Source: Marinobacter iranensis
Lineage (GTDB): Bacteria; Pseudomonadota; Gammaproteobacteria; Pseudomonadales; Oleiphilaceae
DNA: 64,000 nt
Direction of reading: 5' to 3'
NCBI RefSeq assembly: GCF_029207565.1
Contig: NZ_JANCMW010000009.1
Location: 62,001 to 126,000 of the forward strand
The position numbers were made by a program, and so were the translations under genes. Positions 7,099 through 15,238 of this stretch are shown here, in pieces. A model generated the notes under the pieces. The model was given only the letters and a program-made list of their open reading frames with translations. It was not told the DNA's origin and did no database searches. Each line of letters opens with the position of its first letter. Position 1 is the stretch's first letter.

Positions 7099-9529
7099 AG
7101 GGATCTTCCGGCCAGGGATGTTTCGGGTAGCGCCCGCGCATGTCCTTGCGCACCTCCGGGTAGGCATTGCGCCAGAAACTGGCCAGGTCGGCGGTGACGG
7201 CCAGGGGGCGTTGGGCCGGGGAGAGCAGGTGGATCACAACAGGTACCCGGCCACCGGCCACGGTGGGAGTTTCTGTCCAGCCGAACAGAGCCTGGAGCTT
7301 GGCCGCCAGCACTGGACCATTCTCCGCCGTATAATCCAGCGTCACCGACTGGCCGGTGGGAACAGTCAGGCGGGTTGGCGCCAGCTCTTCCAGTGCCTGT
7401 TGCTGCTGGTAATCCAGAAGGCTGGCCAGGGCCTGTCTCAGGTTGAGCTTTTCAAGATCACGCCAACGGGTCATCCCAGCCAGGAATGGGCCAAGCCAGG
7501 TTTCCAGGTTATCCGACAGCCAGCGCTCACTGACGCCCGGCCAATCGTCGGGAAAACAGTGGGCCAGCAGGGAAACACGGGCAAGCCACTGTTCCGCGGC
7601 TGGCGTCCATGGCAGGCTTTTTACCCCCTTTTTGCGCACTGCCGCCAATAGACCCTGCTGCACCAGTTCCGGAGATGGCGCCGGCAAAGCCGACTCTTCC
7701 AGTACCAGTTGCCCCAATTTTCTGACCCGGCGGGCCACTACAGTGCCGCGGCTATCATCCCAGACCGCTTCTTCCTGTTCATGAATGTGACTGGCCAGGT
7801 CCTGCTGCAGTAACCCGGGGTCAACCGGTGCCGCCAGATAGATGGTGGCTTCCCGGGCCTTGCCATCCAGTTCGGCAGTGGCCAGCCACGGATGTCGTGC
7901 CAAAGGATCGTCTTCCCGCAGGACCGCACCACGGCCGTTGCTGAGCTGATAACGGGGGGCATCGCCATGCCGTTTACGGGCAATCCTGTCCGGGTAGGCC
8001 AGGGCGAGCAGGCGGCCCACTTTGTCATCGGTGGGCATATCCGCCGGCCGGGCCAGGCCAGCGGCCAGCCGCGACACTGACTTGCCAATGGCTTTCACCC
8101 TGACCGCGTCCACACCATGGCGGGGGCCCTGGTCGCGAAGTATCCGCACTCGCTCCTGCATGTCAGCGCCCACTGACCGACCTGCCAGGTCCCGCTCTTC
8201 CAGCAACGCCGCAAGCTCTGACGCGAGATAGCCATGACCAATTTCACGTCCCCGGAGAATCATCTGGGCCAGCCGTGGATGCACACCCATATCCCGGGCG
8301 GCCTTACCGTGCCCGGTGATGGCGCCGTCGTCATCCAGCATGTCCAGCCACTGCAACAGTTCCACGGCCTGCTGCCAGTGTGCTGCAGGGGGCGGATCGA
8401 TCCAGTCGAGCTGCTCCGGGGACCGTGCGCCCCACTGGGCCAATTCGAGCACCAGGGGCGCCAGGTCCGCCTCCTGTATTTCCGGCGGAGTAAACCCGGC
8501 CAGGCCAAACTGGGTGGATTCGCTCCACAGCCGGTAGCCGACACCGGGCTCAATCCGGCCTGCCCGGCCCTTACGCTGCTCCGCCGAGGCCTTGGACACC
8601 CAACCCGTCACCAGTCGTGTCATGCCACTGTTGGCATCGAACACCGCCCGGCGCTGCTGACCGCTGTCGATCACCACCCGTATCCCTTCGATGGTCAGGC
8701 TGGATTCGGCAATGGCGGTGGCCAGCACCACCTTGCGATAACCTTCCGGCGCCGGCGCAATGGCCCGGTCCTGTTCGTCGTTCTTCAGGTTGCCGTAGAG
8801 CGGCGCCACAATAACGTTGCTCTTTACCTGCCCCTGAAGCTGCCTCTCTGCCCGCCGGATTTCGCCGGCCCCGGGCAGGAATACCAACAGCGAGCCCGTT
8901 TGTTCCGCCAGTGCTTCGTGGACCACCGACACCACCTGTTCCACCACCCGGCCATTGCGGGGAATTGGCCGATAGGCCACATCAACTGGAAACGCCCGCC
9001 CCTCGCTACTCAGTACCGGTACATCCCCCAGCAAACGGGCGACGGGTGCGGTATCCAGGGTTGCCGACATTACGATCACCCGCAAGTCCTCCCGCAACGC
9101 CTGCCGCGACTCACGCACCAGTGCCAGGCCAAGGTCGGCTTGCAGCGATCGTTCATGAAATTCGTCGAAAATCACGACCGCATAGGCTTCCAGCGCCGGA
9201 TCGTTCTGTATCAGCCGCGTTAGGATGCCTTCGGTAACTACTTCAATCACGGTCGCGGAGGTCACCCGTGTATCCAGTCGCGTCCGGTACCCCACCGTCT
9301 GCCCCGGTTGCTCCCCCAACTGGCCCGCCATGTACCGCGCCGCCGATCTGGCTGCCAATCGTCTTGGTTCCAGCATCAGAATTTTCCGGCCCTTACGCCA
9401 GGCAGCATCCATCAAAGCCAGTGGCACCCTGGTGGTTTTACCGGCGCCTGGGGGTGCCTGCAGGAGGATGGTGGTTTCGGACTCCAACGTTTTTAGCAGG
9501 TCCGGGATGATGTTGTTGATTGGGAGCAT
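7052..9529 (-). CDS. hrpB: ATP-dependent helicase HrpB
   Basis: 825 aa, the usual HrpB length. This is a superfamily-2 RHA-like helicase of unclear RNA role. Motif I is APPGAGKTT (25-33), motif II DEFH (122-125, a DEAH variant common in HrpB) and motif III SAT (155-157). Motif VI appears as RKGRAGR in the second RecA domain, followed by the winged-helix/ratchet and HrpB-specific C-terminal domains. The ATG at 9529 is followed at once by the conserved start of the helicase. The 3' end runs into the convergent eIF2B-like gene. Confidence 0.95.
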   Translation of the reverse strand: MLPINNIIPDLLKTLESETTILLQAPPGAGKTTRVPLALMDAAWRKGRKILMLEPRRLAARSAARYMAGQLGEQPGQTVGYRTRLDTRVTSATVIEVVTEGILTRLIQNDPALEAYAVVIFDEFHERSLQADLGLALVRESRQALREDLRVIVMSATLDTAPVARLLGDVPVLSSEGRAFPVDVAYRPIPRNGRVVEQVVSVVHEALAEQTGSLLVFLPGAGEIRRAERQLQGQVKSNVIVAPLYGNLKNDEQDRAIAPAPEGYRKVVLATAIAESSLTIEGIRVVIDSGQQRRAVFDANSGMTRLVTGWVSKASAEQRKGRAGRIEPGVGYRLWSESTQFGLAGFTPPEIQEADLAPLVLELAQWGARSPEQLDWIDPPPAAHWQQAVELLQWLDMLDDDGAITGHGKAARDMGVHPRLAQMILRGREIGHGYLASELAALLEERDLAGRSVGADMQERVRILRDQGPRHGVDAVRVKAIGKSVSRLAAGLARPADMPTDDKVGRLLALAYPDRIARKRHGDAPRYQLSNGRGAVLREDDPLARHPWLATAELDGKAREATIYLAAPVDPGLLQQDLASHIHEQEEAVWDDSRGTVVARRVRKLGQLVLEESALPAPSPELVQQGLLAAVRKKGVKSLPWTPAAEQWLARVSLLAHCFPDDWPGVSERWLSDNLETWLGPFLAGMTRWRDLEKLNLRQALASLLDYQQQQALEELAPTRLTVPTGQSVTLDYTAENGPVLAAKLQALFGWTETPTVAGGRVPVVIHLLSPAQRPLAVTADLASFWRNAYPEVRKDMRGRYPKHPWPEDPFSAEASQGTKKRPAR

Positions 9530-9576
9530 GGTTATGCTTTTATTTGGCTACGTTCAGGACTGGTCGGGTTGGGGAG

Positions 9577-9668
9577 GGGCGTGGGGGTGTTTTATTTTTC
9601 AAGTGGAAAATGAACTCGCTTCGCTCAGACACCATTTTCTGTTTGAAAAATAAAACACCCCCACACCC
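9577..9668. repeat. palindromic repeat family A, unit 4
   Basis: Arms 9577-9602 and 9643-9668 pair with few mismatches. The inner arm type (GTTTTATTTTTC) is shared with unit 2. The core is in reverse orientation and TTAGGTAAC follows the right arm, as in unit 2. Confidence 0.85.
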
Positions 9669-9778
9669 TTAGGTAACTCCGTTTATTCTCTAAAGGGTAC
9701 TATGGTCTAGCCTTGTCTTGCGCGAAACATTGATGCTCTTACCTCAACAGACGCGACAACTGCCAGTTACATGAGAGT

Positions 9779-9861
9779 GGGGTGGTGGGGTATTTTTCCG
9801 CCAGGAATGGGTGTCTGAGCGAAGCGAGTTCCATTCCCAAGGAAAAATACCCCACCACCCC
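9779..9861. repeat. palindromic repeat family A, unit 5
   Basis: Perfect 21-bp arms (9779-9799 and 9841-9861) with inner GGAATGG/CCATTCC. The core is in forward orientation. It is nearly the same as unit 3, apart from paired changes in both arms. Confidence 0.9.
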
Positions 9862-9912
9862 GCTCCTCCACCCAACCTGTCAGTCCTGAACAGGGCGAAA
9901 CCACGCAACTAA

Positions 9913-10581
9913 TCAGGACTGCGAAGCCCGAGGATGGTTGGCCCTGGCCCACTCGTAGATCTCGCGAAAGGCCTCCACCAGGTCTTCCGGGTTGTGAGGG
10001 GGTTGGAGCACGGCAGCCATTTCACCTTCCGGGTTGATCAGAGCATAGTGACCGCTGTGGTCCACCAACAGATCACCGTCCACCTCCCGGTGGGAAAAGG
10101 CCGCATTCAGGCTCTTGGCGAGTTCTCTCAGCGTTTCCAGGTCACCCGTCAGGCCATGGAAGTTCTCCCCGAAGAAACCCACGTAGTCCCGCAGTTTTTT
10201 CGGCGTATCGTGTTCCGGGTCTGCGGTGATCAGCAGGTATTGCGGCTGGGGAAGGTCAGCCGGTAGCATCTTGTCGGTCTTGCGCAGGGTCGCCATGGCG
10301 GCCGGGCAGATGTCCGGGCAATTGGTGTAACCCACGAACGCAAAGGTCCATTTTCCCCGCAGGCTTTCATGGGTCACCGTCTCGCCCTGCTCGTTTACCA
10401 GTTCAAAATCCGCCACCTGCCGGCCCTGGTCATAGACATAGGCATTAATCTCGCTGAGTTCCGGCGCCGGTGATGGTTCCTCACTGCCCGCCAGGAATAC
10501 CTGGCGACCCACCACAAGACCGAAGATCAGCACCACAACCAGCAGCAGGATAATCAGCGTCAGGCGAATCGAGCGGTTCAT
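9913..10581 (-). CDS. SCO1/SenC copper chaperone for cytochrome oxidase
   Basis: 222 aa. An N-terminal membrane anchor (about residues 6-26) leads to a periplasmic thioredoxin-like domain. The copper-binding motif is TNCPDICP (Cys88, Cys92), with the distal histidine in DHSGH (His175 or 178). SCO proteins deliver or reduce the CuA site of oxidase subunit II. It is the last gene of the oxidase assembly run (ctaA-cyoE-SCO), 22 bp after cyoE. The ATG at 10581 fits the signal-anchor. Confidence 0.95.
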   Translation of the reverse strand: MNRSIRLTLIILLLVVVLIFGLVVGRQVFLAGSEEPSPAPELSEINAYVYDQGRQVADFELVNEQGETVTHESLRGKWTFAFVGYTNCPDICPAAMATLRKTDKMLPADLPQPQYLLITADPEHDTPKKLRDYVGFFGENFHGLTGDLETLRELAKSLNAAFSHREVDGDLLVDHSGHYALINPEGEMAAVLQPPHNPEDLVEAFREIYEWARANHPRASQS

Positions 10582-10603
10582 GAAATCTCCGGCAAATCAG
10601 TAA

Positions 10604-11527
10604 TCAGAAAAACACAAAGTGGTCCACCAGTAGCACCACGAACAGGGCCATCAGGTAGGTAATGGAATACTTGAAGGTGTTCAGCGCCACCCGGCGATCA
10701 TCGCCCCTGAGCAGGCGCACGGCATATTGCAGGAACCGCAGGCCCAACGCCAGGGCGCCTACCAGGTAAATCATGCCGGACATACCCGTCACGAAGGGCA
10801 ACAGGCTGACGGCAAGCAACATCAGGGTATAGAGCAGTATGTGCAGCTCGGTGTATTTATTGCCATGGGTCACCGGCAGCATGGGGATGCCGGCCTTGGC
10901 ATATTCTTCCTTGCGGTGTATCGCCAGTGCCCAGAAGTGCGGCGGCGTCCAGGCGAAGATGATCAGCACCAGCAGCAGGGCATGGCCTTCCACCTGTCCG
11001 GTTACGGCGGTCCAGCCCAGCAGAGGTGGCATGGCTCCTGCCAGGCCGCCGATGACGATATTCTGGGGCGTCATACGCTTGAGGAACAGGGTGTACACGC
11101 CCGCGTACCCAACCAGCGATGCCAGGGTCAGCCAGGCTGTGAGGGCGTTAACCTGCCATACCAGGATAACCATGCCGGCAACCGCCAACACCGAGGCAAA
11201 CAAGAGCGCGTCCAGCGGCGAGATCTTCCCGGTGGCAACCGGCCGCTTGCGGGTGCGGGCCATGACCGTATCGATCTTCTGGTCAACAACGTGGTTGACC
11301 ACGGCAGCTGCCCCGGCCAGCAGGGCGATGCCCAGGTTGCCGTACAGCAGCACTTCCCAGCCCGGGACCCCCGGAGTGGCCAGCAACATGCCGATGACCG
11401 AGGTGAGGATCATCATGGCCACTACCGTGGGCTTGGTCAGCTCCAGAAAATCCCGCCAGGAAATACCGGCAGCGCCGGACTCAGTGTTTGTCCCCTGCGC
11501 CGGCAGTGCCTTTGCGTGCTCGCTCAT
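10604..11527 (-). CDS. cyoE: protoheme IX farnesyltransferase (heme O synthase)
   Basis: 307 aa with about nine membrane segments. It transfers a farnesyl group to heme B, making heme O for the oxidase. The prenyl-diphosphate site is seen in NHVVDQKIDTVMARTRKRP (aspartate-rich first motif), and the second loop is HFWALAIHRKEEY. The start ATG overlaps the ctaA stop as ATGA (11524-11527), indicating coupling: heme O made here is the substrate of CtaA. Confidence 0.97.
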   Translation of the reverse strand: MSEHAKALPAQGTNTESGAAGISWRDFLELTKPTVVAMMILTSVIGMLLATPGVPGWEVLLYGNLGIALLAGAAAVVNHVVDQKIDTVMARTRKRPVATGKISPLDALLFASVLAVAGMVILVWQVNALTAWLTLASLVGYAGVYTLFLKRMTPQNIVIGGLAGAMPPLLGWTAVTGQVEGHALLLVLIIFAWTPPHFWALAIHRKEEYAKAGIPMLPVTHGNKYTELHILLYTLMLLAVSLLPFVTGMSGMIYLVGALALGLRFLQYAVRLLRGDDRRVALNTFKYSITYLMALFVVLLVDHFVFF

Positions 11528-12630
11528 GCCGTCACCTCTCGTTCAGTTGTTGTTGTGTGTTTCGTGTCCGCTGTTTCCGGCAGGGCCCGCTGGTGGAATC
11601 GCCACAACAGATTGATCACTGCCAGCAAAAGCCCTGCGCCCATCGCATTGTGCGCCACTGCCACAGACAGGGGAATATGGAAAACGATGTTGGCCAGCCC
11701 CAAGGCGATCTGTGCTCCCAAAACCACGGCCACCAGTTGAACATGCCCTGCCAGCGGTGTGCGCTTTGTCCTGCGCCACAGTAATGCCAGAAAAACAGAG
11801 AAGTACGCAAGTACTATCATCGCTCCCAGGCGGTGACTGACATGAATGGCCACCCGACCATCAGCCGTCAGTTGTCCCCCGAGGTAGTTCGGCCCTACAT
11901 GCTGGGTCACATCGAAACCGTGCTGGAAGTCCATGTCTTCAGGCCACCACTCACCCTGGCAGGTGGGCAGGTCGGTACAGGCCACGGCTGCATAATTGGC
12001 CGCTGTCCAGGCACCCAGGGCTATCTGCATGACGACCAGCATCAGCCCCCCGTATAGCCAGGGCCGAAAACGGTTCAGCCCTCCAGGCACAGCCTCGCTG
12101 AACCTTTCACCGGTTTGCTGCTGTTCGCCACGCAGGCGCAGGGTCAAAAGTGCCAGCAGACTCAGGGTGGTAAAACCACCCAGTAAATGCAGGGCCACCA
12201 CCTGTGGCCAGAGCTTCAGTGTTACGGTCCACATGCCGAAAGCGCCCTGGAGCAGGATGAATGCCGCGATAAACAACGGCAGCCGGAATGGCACTCCCTC
12301 TCGCCGATGACGGACGGCATAGCCTGCAAGGCCGAATACCACCAGCCCCAGCGTGCCTGCGGCGTAGCGGTGAATCATCTCTGGCCAGCCTTTCTCTACG
12401 TCTACCGGCGTATCAGGAAAACGGGCATTGGCGATGGCCATACGCGACTCATCATGCGGTACCGTCAGGAACCCGTAACAGCCCGGCCAGTCGGGGCAGC
12501 CCAGGCCAGCGTCAACCAGCCGGGTCCAGGCCCCGAGCATAATCACCACCACCGCCAGCAGCGTCGCAAGCAGTGACCAGCGAGCCATCAGGCGCGCCTG
12601 GCGGGAAGGGCTGTTTTGAGTCTTGTTCAA
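11524..12630 (-). CDS. ctaA: heme A synthase CtaA/COX15
   Basis: 368 aa with about eight membrane helices. It oxidises heme O to heme A. Conserved histidines are visible in EMIHRYAAG, ALHLLGG, HVSHRLG and AHNAMGA, expected heme ligands. A CTDLPTCQGEWWPEDM loop lies between the two halves. The start is a TTG at 12630, supported by GGGAGA eight bases upstream. It lies 24 bp after the CxxxC protein gene and overlaps cyoE by four bases. Confidence 0.95.
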   Translation of the reverse strand: MNKTQNSPSRQARLMARWSLLATLLAVVVIMLGAWTRLVDAGLGCPDWPGCYGFLTVPHDESRMAIANARFPDTPVDVEKGWPEMIHRYAAGTLGLVVFGLAGYAVRHRREGVPFRLPLFIAAFILLQGAFGMWTVTLKLWPQVVALHLLGGFTTLSLLALLTLRLRGEQQQTGERFSEAVPGGLNRFRPWLYGGLMLVVMQIALGAWTAANYAAVACTDLPTCQGEWWPEDMDFQHGFDVTQHVGPNYLGGQLTADGRVAIHVSHRLGAMIVLAYFSVFLALLWRRTKRTPLAGHVQLVAVVLGAQIALGLANIVFHIPLSVAVAHNAMGAGLLLAVINLLWRFHQRALPETADTKHTTTTEREVTA

Positions 12631-12654
12631 CGATGCGTCTCCCGGTAATGTCGA

Positions 12655-13305
12655 TCAACCTATCTGCGACAACTTCAGAAGATGCTTGAGATCTTTCAGA
12701 ATGTCCTTGCCAGTGTGTTCAGTTCCATAATGCATGATCACGTTACCAAAAGGATCCACCAGAAGAACCCGCGGCTGCTGGTCCGGGTTAACATCGGCGG
12801 GCCACTTCGGGTTACCACCATCGCGGATACTCAGGCGCTCCATGGAACTGTACTCGTCGTTCCAGCGTGCCGACAGATCATCCGGAACAGCCCCCAGCCA
12901 GGCAGACCGGTTCACCCGGTTGGCGTTTTTGCCCAAGGCAATATTGACCTGGCGGGTCAGGTACAGGAGTTTCTCGCAGTCGGCGGCACAGGTATCGGAG
13001 ACCACCACCATCATCCATTCGGCATCGGGAATATCGGGACCGAAACGGTCAGTCAGAGGGTTGCCATTGGCTCCCTGCAACTGCATTTCGCCCAGTGGCG
13101 CCGGGGGCTGGATCAGCTCGCCATTGTTGCTATGGCCGGAGGGGTTCAGCCAGCCGGTGTAATACATGATGGTGGCAAAAATCATCGGGCCGAAGCCGAT
13201 TGCAAACAGCAACAGGGCTGTTCGTCGGCCGCGACGAACCTGTTCAGGGGAAACCTTGTCATCGGGGTCTTTCTGGTTCATTCGCTCAGCCGTTGTCATT
13301 GTCAT
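12655..13305 (-). CDS. membrane-anchored CxxxC thioredoxin-like protein of the oxidase cluster
   Basis: 216 aa. A charged N-terminus, one membrane segment (~30-50) and an external domain with SDTCAADCEKLLYLTRQ, a CxxxC pair placed as in SCO proteins, and a C-terminal strand PRVLLVDPFGNVIMHY typical of thioredoxin folds. A protein of this type sits at the same place in the Pseudomonas aa3 cluster, where it is usually left hypothetical. A role in copper or thiol handling is an inference. The ATG at 13305 follows CAGGAGCCAGTA, a clear ribosome-binding site, and overlaps the SURF1 gene by 20 bp. Confidence 0.75.
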   Translation of the reverse strand: MTMTTAERMNQKDPDDKVSPEQVRRGRRTALLLFAIGFGPMIFATIMYYTGWLNPSGHSNNGELIQPPAPLGEMQLQGANGNPLTDRFGPDIPDAEWMMVVVSDTCAADCEKLLYLTRQVNIALGKNANRVNRSAWLGAVPDDLSARWNDEYSSMERLSIRDGGNPKWPADVNPDQQPRVLLVDPFGNVIMHYGTEHTGKDILKDLKHLLKLSQIG

Positions 13306-14026
13306 TACTGGCTCCTGTTTTGCGATAGCTCGCTACGAGCGTCAATATAACCAGCGCGACGGCCAGTGAAAACCATTGCAGTGCATATCCGTAATGAGTT
13401 TGCGGCCCCATCCTGTCCGGTGCCCAGTCGGCACGATACGCTCCCGGCTGTTCCGGCCCGGAAAGCCTGAGCACCAAACCGGCGATGTCATTCTGGATTT
13501 CAAGTGCCTGGGCGTGCGAGAGGGACTGCGTTCGCTTTGGCCAGCCCCCGGCGTCCGGGGGCACGGTCTTAAGCACAGGAGGTTCGGGAAACTCGCTCAG
13601 GCGCCCCTCAACGCGAAGCGTGCCGGTCGGCTGGCTGATATCCGGTAGCTGATCCCGCCGCCGTGGGGCCTGGACCCAGCCACGATTCACCACTACAGGG
13701 CTGCCTTGCTCGGGAAAGAACAGTGTCAGTACCTCATAGCCAGCGGCACCATCACGTGTGCGATTGTCCAGCAGCCACGACACCTCACTGTACCGGCCGG
13801 TTACCGTTACTGGCTGGCCAGTCGCGATTCCCAATGCCTGCTGCTCCGGCCAGCTCAGGTTACCCGCCTGCCGTTGCCACTGTTCCAGCCGTGCCTGCTT
13901 TTCACCGGCCCGCTCCAGTTGCCAGATACCCAGGCCCACAAGAAGGGGCAGGAAGAAACCGGCCAGAACCAGAAGACGCCAGTCAAAATGCCATTGGCGT
14001 CGTGAACGAACAGCTGGATCAGACAT
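13286..14026 (-). CDS. SURF1-family oxidase assembly protein
   Basis: 246 aa. Membrane helices at both ends (LLVLAGFFLPLLVGLGIWQL near residue 20-38; FSLAVALVILTLVAS near the C-terminus) flank a periplasmic domain, the SURF1 topology. Family landmarks are GIWQLERAGEK, LLDNRTRDGAAGYEVLT and VVNRGWV. SURF1 helps heme A insertion into oxidase subunit I. The 3' end overlaps the next gene, and the 5' end faces the small DUF2909 gene on the other strand. Confidence 0.92.
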   Translation of the reverse strand: MSDPAVRSRRQWHFDWRLLVLAGFFLPLLVGLGIWQLERAGEKQARLEQWQRQAGNLSWPEQQALGIATGQPVTVTGRYSEVSWLLDNRTRDGAAGYEVLTLFFPEQGSPVVVNRGWVQAPRRRDQLPDISQPTGTLRVEGRLSEFPEPPVLKTVPPDAGGWPKRTQSLSHAQALEIQNDIAGLVLRLSGPEQPGAYRADWAPDRMGPQTHYGYALQWFSLAVALVILTLVASYRKTGASNDNDNG

Positions 14027-14076
14027 GCTCTGCTATAGTGGCCTCAGGATCTATATTCGCGTTTACAGGATTTCTC

Positions 14077-14280
14077 ATGCTGAAGATTCTCATTGTGGTA
14101 CTCATGCTGGCCGTTTTGGTGAGCCTGTTCAGCGGGCTGTTCTTCCTTATCCGGGATGGCGGGAAAACGAACCGTGTTCTGAATTCCCTGGCATTGCGGG
14201 TTGCCCTGAGCGTGCTGCTGTTGGCAGTCATTCTGATTTCGGTATGGCAAGGGGGCCTGACCCTGAATCCGACCCCCTGA
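14077..14280 (+). CDS. DUF2909 twin-transmembrane protein
   Basis: 67 aa with two membrane segments (about 3-25 and 40-60) joined by a short charged loop IRDGGKTNRVLN, the DUF2909 pattern. The frame is open further upstream, but the ATG at 14077 is preceded by ACAGGA and starts the hydrophobic protein. It sits alone on the plus strand between ctaE and SURF1, both minus. The same placement in oxidase clusters of relatives suggests a link to oxidase biogenesis, function unknown. Confidence 0.8.
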   Translation: MLKILIVVLMLAVLVSLFSGLFFLIRDGGKTNRVLNSLALRVALSVLLLAVILISVWQGGLTLNPTP

Positions 14281-14289
14281 CAGGCGCTG

Positions 14290-15177
14290 TCAGATTACAT
14301 AGACGAAGACAAACAGCCCGAGCCAGACCACGTCCACAAAGTGCCAATACCAGGCGGACGCCTCGAACCCGAAATGGTAGTCGCCCGTGAAGTGCCCCTT
14401 ATGTATGCGTATTAACATGATCGTCAGCATCAGGGTGCCCAGTATCACGTGAGCGCCGTGGAAGCCGGTAAGCATAAAGAAGGTACTGCCGTAGATACCC
14501 GACTGCAGGGTCAGATTCAGGTCCTGATAGGCATGAATGTACTCATAACCCTGGACACAAACGAAAACCAACGCCAGGGCAATGGTGGCACCCAGCCAGA
14601 GCTTGACCTTTTTGCGGTGGTCTTCCTTCAGCGCGTGGTGGGCCACCGTAATTGTAAAGGAGGACGTGACAAGCAGAATGGTGTTGACCAGGGGCAGCCC
14701 CCAGGGACCGATGACACCTTCTGGTGGCGGATAGGCCTCCGGATTGGGTGTGTTGATCAGTGGCCATGTCGCCTGGAAGCCTTCCCAAAGCATGTTGGAA
14801 CTGCCGCGATCACCCTCACCCCCTAGCCAGGGAACCGCGAAAACCCTTGTATAGAACAGGGCACCGAAAAAAGCCGCGAAAAACATTACTTCGGAAAAAA
14901 TGAACCAACTCATGCCCCAACGGAAGGAACGATCCATTTGTGGGCTGTACAGCCCGGACCGGCTTTCCTTTATGACGGTGCCGAACCACCCAAACAGCAT
15001 ATAGGCCATGATCAGGGCGCCAATGAAAAACATCACCCAGGAGCCGGTGGTGCTTTCACCCTGCTGACCGTTCACCATAATCGAGGCGGCGCCGTATAGG
15101 GTAACCCCCAGGCCGACGGTAGCGACGATCGGCCACTTGCTCTGTTCCGGAACGTAGTACGTCTGGTTTTCCGCCAT
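14290..15177 (-). CDS. ctaE: cytochrome c oxidase subunit III
   Basis: 295 aa with about seven membrane helices, the aa3-type subunit III. Landmarks are FRWGMSWFIFSEVMFFAAFF, TGFHGAHVILGT and the C-terminal EASAWYWHFVDVVWLGLF. GGAGATTGTC precedes the ATG. It follows ctaD by only 61 bp. In the related Pseudomonas cluster a cox11 gene normally lies between these two. Confidence 0.97.
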   Translation of the reverse strand: MAENQTYYVPEQSKWPIVATVGLGVTLYGAASIMVNGQQGESTTGSWVMFFIGALIMAYMLFGWFGTVIKESRSGLYSPQMDRSFRWGMSWFIFSEVMFFAAFFGALFYTRVFAVPWLGGEGDRGSSNMLWEGFQATWPLINTPNPEAYPPPEGVIGPWGLPLVNTILLVTSSFTITVAHHALKEDHRKKVKLWLGATIALALVFVCVQGYEYIHAYQDLNLTLQSGIYGSTFFMLTGFHGAHVILGTLMLTIMLIRIHKGHFTGDYHFGFEASAWYWHFVDVVWLGLFVFVYVI

Positions 15178-15238
15178 GACAATCTCCGATGGCTTATCCG
15201 TTATCGTTTGTTGTTGTGGTTGCCAGTCAGCCTCTGTT

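Larger units (their letters stand above)
9552..9891. repeat. composite inverted element II (two family-A units)
   Basis: A ~340-bp unit with perfect 11-bp inverted ends GTTCAGGACTG (9552-9562) and CAGTCCTGAAC (9881-9891), extended by GGGTTGG / CCAACC. It holds two oppositely oriented family-A palindromes and a ~110-bp middle. It lies between the hrpB start and the SCO stop, genes on the same strand. The middle shares a CAGTTGTCGCG motif, in the opposite sense, with element I. No gene is seen inside. Confidence 0.7.

Noticed and set aside
5804..9891. Family-A repeats as plain intrinsic terminators
   Set aside because: No consistent T-tract follows the stems, and units occur in divergent gaps as well as after genes.
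10727..11740. 337-codon plus frame over cyoE/ctaA
   Set aside because: Antisense shadow of two clear membrane proteins.
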